From positions 868,001-932,000 of the forward strand of contig NZ_JACHIP010000002.1 in assembly GCF_014203275.1 (NCBI RefSeq): 64,000 nt of DNA. The letters are read 5' to 3'. A model generated the notes under the pieces. The model saw nothing but the letters and a program-made list of their open reading frames with translations. It was not told where the DNA came from and searched no databases. This document shows, piece by piece, positions 61,211-64,000 of the stretch (within the stretch, counting starts at the first letter, position 1; every line of letters begins with the position of its first letter). The position numbers and the translations under genes were made by a program. This stretch comes from Granulicella aggregans. GTDB taxonomy: Bacteria; Acidobacteriota; Terriglobia; Terriglobales; Acidobacteriaceae.

Positions 61211-64000
61211 CTAGAACTCGAACCGTGCCGAGAACTGTATCTGCCGTTCACGATAGATCGTGTTGCCTGCCGCGCTCGGCGTACCGAAGGTCGACTGGTA
61301 GGTCGCCGTCGTTCCGCTGATCGTGTAGGCGGTTGTATTGAACGCGGTGAAGTTCTGCCGATTCATCAGGTTGAAGGACTCGGCAAGCAGCTTCAGGTGA
61401 TACTTCTCTTTCACAGAGAAGCTCCGGCTCAGGCGCAGGTCGACATCTTCAATCGTCGTCTGGCGCTTGCTGTTGCGGCGGATGCCGGGAAGTCCCTGGT
61501 TGCCCGCGAGGTTTCGGTAGGCCCAGAAGTTGATGTAGTTTCCTCCACCCGACCCATTGAACGAGGTCGCACCGCCAGCCAGAGCCGTGCCTCCGCTGAG
61601 CGAGTAGTTGTAGGGCACGCCCGACTGAACCGTGAACACCGGGTCGATCGACCAGCCGTTTGCCAGCATCGAAACGTATCGGTTCGAGATGTCGGCATGC
61701 GGCTGCAAGACGATATTGCCCACGAATCGATGCGGGATATCGTTCGCCGAGAGGCCGTAGTCGCCCTTCACGCTGAACGGATCTGCCGGATCGTTCGTGT
61801 CGTTCGACGACGTCTGGTTCATGTCGTAGTCCAGCGCCTTCGACCAGGTGTAACTCGCCTGGAACTGCACGCCCCTCGAAAGCCTGTGATCTACAACAAC
61901 CGAGAGCGCGTTGTAACTGGTGTTGACATTGCTCGTCACGTAAGTCAGGGCGTTCGCAGAAGTCGTAGCGATACGCGCTCCGTACACCGGCACCGTCCAC
62001 GAGTCCCCCGCCAGCGGTCCGCCGTTGAAGGTATAGGTCTTCGTTCCCGTCGCCGGAGCGACGTTCTGGTCGATGAAGTTCGGCAATTGCCTGCCCATCG
62101 TTCCGAGGTACGCAATGCCCAGCACCGTGTTCCAGCCCAGGTCCTGCTGCACACTCAGGTCAAGCTGCTGGCCGACTGGAGCCTGGAAGTGCGGCTGGAA
62201 GGCAACGATGTTCGAGACCGCCGGGGCCGTTGCAGTCGAGACGATGTTTGGATAGATCACCGCCGAGGCCGATGAGGCCGAGGTATTAAGCTGGAACTGC
62301 GCCAACGGTGAGCCCGTCGTCGAAAGCGCGCTGTAGATCGTTCCATTCAGGATGCGACCGTAATAGAGACCATAGCCGCCATGGAGCACAGACTTTCCAG
62401 TGTGGAAGACATCCCACGCGAAACCGATCCGAGGCGCGAAGTTGTTCTTGTCGCTCGGAAGCTGCGCCGTCACGGGCTGATTCGGGTTGGGAATCTTCGC
62501 GGCGGGCATCTGCTCGTAGTCGTAGCGAAGGCCCAGGTTCAGCGTCAGCGTTTGGGTCAGCTTCCAGTCATCTTGGGCAAAGCCTGCATACTCATGCGTG
62601 TGGTACACAAACTGCGGACGCCCGAAGGCCTGTTGCAGGTTGGTGTAGCAGGGCAATGTGCCCGTACCGCTGTCCTTCCCCGCGTCGCATCCGGCAGTGC
62701 TGCCCAGCGTCCGCGCGTAGTCGGTGAACCAGTCTGCGAGGCGGGCATAAGTAAAGAGACCGTGCAGGTAGTTCACCGCTAGCACATCATCCTGCACCCA
62801 GCGGTAATTGAAGCCTGCAGTCACAGTGTGGTTCGCCTTCACCCAGACGACCGTGTCGCCGATCTCTGCCTCGGTCTCGTTCGGATAATGCGCGCGCGGC
62901 ACATAGTAGGGTGTGCCCATGTTGAAGCCGGAGTTCGACGTGATGCTCACACCCGGAGGCAAGCCGCCGGCAGTCGTGGTCGGCTCATTCGCCAGCGGCG
63001 TGTTGCCAGTCTCGTCTTCATCGTCCTTGGCGTACTCCACCCGCAGCTCGTTGTTGATCGTCGGGGTCACAAAGGTGTTGATCTTTCCGATGTACGAGTC
63101 CACTTTCACGAAGTCGCTGCCGATGCTGGTGAGACCGCGACGGATGATCGGGTTGGTCTGCGTACCGTTGACCGAGTCCCACCGCATGCGGTCGTAGATC
63201 GCCGATAGATTGTTCTTCTCGTTCAGCTTGTAGTCGAGCTTGGCGAAGTTCAGAATCTGGTCGCCCTGGCGAGGAGCGACACCGCTCTGGCCGTTGATGT
63301 AGGCCAGAGCAGAGTTGATCTGGTCCTGGGTTACTCCGCGATTCAGAGCGCATTGCGTTGCGCTTACTTTGGCTGTGCTGCCGGCAACCGAACAGTTGTT
63401 CACCGCGGAGTTGTTCGCATCCAGGAATTGCGGAGTCGGAACCGCGACGATGGGGAAGTTTCTCTTCTGCTGGTCGAAAGCATAAAGGAAGAAGAGACGG
63501 TCGTGGATCAGCGGTCCGGCGAAGCTGCCGCCGTACTGGTGGCGCTTGTCTTTGGGCTTGATGTAGGTCGTCACCGGCAGACCGGTCGTCGGCGAGACGA
63601 CCGCAAGCGTCGAGAAGGGATTGATCGCGCCGAAGTCGTTATCGCGGTAGTACCAGAAGGCATCGCCGTGAAACTGGTTGGTTCCGGTACGCGTCACGGC
63701 GTTCACTCCGCCGCCCACCGCGCGACCATACTGCGCCGAATAGTTCGAGGTCAGCACCTGGAACTCCTGGATGGCTTCCTGTGTCGTCGAATAGCCGACG
63801 CGCGTGTAGCCACGCTCGACCGACTGAAACGCTTGGTTATCGTCCGATCCATCCACCAGGAAGTTGTTCTGCAGGTTTGACGTTCCCCGAAAGGTGACTT
63901 GGCCAAAGGCGCTGTTGCCCAGCGTCACACCTGGCGACAGCAGCGCGAAGCTCGTCCAGTGCCGCCCGTTGATCGGAAGACTATCAAGCGCGGTGTGATT
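61211..64000 (-). CDS. TonB-dependent outer-membrane receptor (Oar-like), 5' part cut by window edge
   Basis: The minus-strand frame is open to the end of the window, so the N-terminal signal peptide and carboxypeptidase-regulatory domain lie outside. The visible 930 residues begin NHTALDSLPINGRHWTSFAL, the plug-like 'LPxNGRxWxxF' motif. They continue GVTLGNSAFGQVTFRGTSNL and the barrel, ending FSARFEF. It is related to the receptor encoded downstream at 57558, and the two may have arisen by duplication. The upstream GTG at 63928 is internal (Val) and not a start. A clear terminator follows the stop. Confidence 0.9.
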   Translation of the reverse strand, partial: NHTALDSLPINGRHWTSFALLSPGVTLGNSAFGQVTFRGTSNLQNNFLVDGSDDNQAFQSVERGYTRVGYSTTQEAIQEFQVLTSNYSAQYGRAVGGGVNAVTRTGTNQFHGDAFWYYRDNDFGAINPFSTLAVVSPTTGLPVTTYIKPKDKRHQYGGSFAGPLIHDRLFFLYAFDQQKRNFPIVAVPTPQFLDANNSAVNNCSVAGSTAKVSATQCALNRGVTQDQINSALAYINGQSGVAPRQGDQILNFAKLDYKLNEKNNLSAIYDRMRWDSVNGTQTNPIIRRGLTSIGSDFVKVDSYIGKINTFVTPTINNELRVEYAKDDEDETGNTPLANEPTTTAGGLPPGVSITSNSGFNMGTPYYVPRAHYPNETEAEIGDTVVWVKANHTVTAGFNYRWVQDDVLAVNYLHGLFTYARLADWFTDYARTLGSTAGCDAGKDSGTGTLPCYTNLQQAFGRPQFVYHTHEYAGFAQDDWKLTQTLTLNLGLRYDYEQMPAAKIPNPNQPVTAQLPSDKNNFAPRIGFAWDVFHTGKSVLHGGYGLYYGRILNGTIYSALSTTGSPLAQFQLNTSASSASAVIYPNIVSTATAPAVSNIVAFQPHFQAPVGQQLDLSVQQDLGWNTVLGIAYLGTMGRQLPNFIDQNVAPATGTKTYTFNGGPLAGDSWTVPVYGARIATTSANALTYVTSNVNTSYNALSVVVDHRLSRGVQFQASYTWSKALDYDMNQTSSNDTNDPADPFSVKGDYGLSANDIPHRFVGNIVLQPHADISNRYVSMLANGWSIDPVFTVQSGVPYNYSLSGGTALAGGATSFNGSGGGNYINFWAYRNLAGNQGLPGIRRNSKRQTTIEDVDLRLSRSFSVKEKYHLKLLAESFNLMNRQNFTAFNTTAYTISGTTATYQSTFGTPSAAGNTIYRERQIQFSARFEF

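Noticed and set aside
61163..62275. 370-codon plus-strand frame over the last receptor gene
   Set aside because: Antisense shadow of the receptor barrel; Arg/Val-rich, no motif, no start signal.
1..64000. tRNA, rRNA or other structural RNA genes
   Set aside because: Reading intergenic stretches for cloverleaf landmarks gave none; a covariance-model scan would be decisive.

Overview
The window looks like a chromosomal segment of an acidobacterium, probably a Terriglobales/Acidobacteriaceae soil type (Granulicella, Edaphobacter, Terriglobus-like). I infer this from three large Oar-like TonB-dependent receptors with N-terminal carboxypeptidase-regulatory domains, a DUF1800/DUF1501 secreted pair, a very large sedolisin (S53) with Ig-like repeats, moderately high G+C and dense minus-strand operons. 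No rRNA, tRNA, CRISPR array, insertion sequence or phage gene was recognised.

Layout. (a) 1-347: tail of an SGNH/GDSL hydrolase. (b) 8423-363, minus: an apparent seven-gene operon: START-like membrane protein, isoprenylcysteine-methyltransferase-like protein fused to a CGPC domain, multipass protein, DUF4129, DUF4350, MoxR ATPase, DUF58. The last four form the classical MoxR/DUF58 envelope module. (c) 8570-28069: a surface-polysaccharide locus with two GT2 enzymes, a GH28-like protein, Wzx flippase, Wzy polymerase, Wza-like exporter, Wzc-like tyrosine kinase, two GT4 enzymes, two tandem paralogous glycosyltransferases, a 2OG-Fe(II) oxygenase, an acyltransferase and a GT-C-like membrane protein. 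(d) 28157-39055: DUF1800 lipoprotein plus DUF1501 protein, and divergently the S53 protease. (e) 39146-39706: decayed FAD oxidoreductase, then a TonB receptor and GH39 xylosidase-like enzyme. (f) 45663-52370: housekeeping block (mnmE, dnaB, DUF5076, small secreted protein, msrA, mnmG). (g) 52441-57394: hydrolase, mechanosensitive channel, MFS transporter, VOC protein, DedA-rhodanese fusion. (h) 57558-64000: two more Oar-like receptors, the last cut by the window edge.

Together the genes describe a cell that builds and exports an acyl- or hydroxyl-decorated exopolysaccharide, takes up plant- or soil-derived glycans through outer-membrane receptors next to glycosidases, and secretes large repeat-containing proteins. 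The least expected observations are a shared ribosome-binding site followed by CTG in two tandem glycosyltransferase genes, a carotenoid-desaturase-like pseudogene not visible as an ordinary gene, a methyltransferase-like/thioredoxin-like fusion, a GH28 protein lacking the usual catalytic-region histidine, and a 7-bp-arm palindrome covering the start codon of a TonB receptor gene. I found no clear sign of a wholly new multi-gene system.
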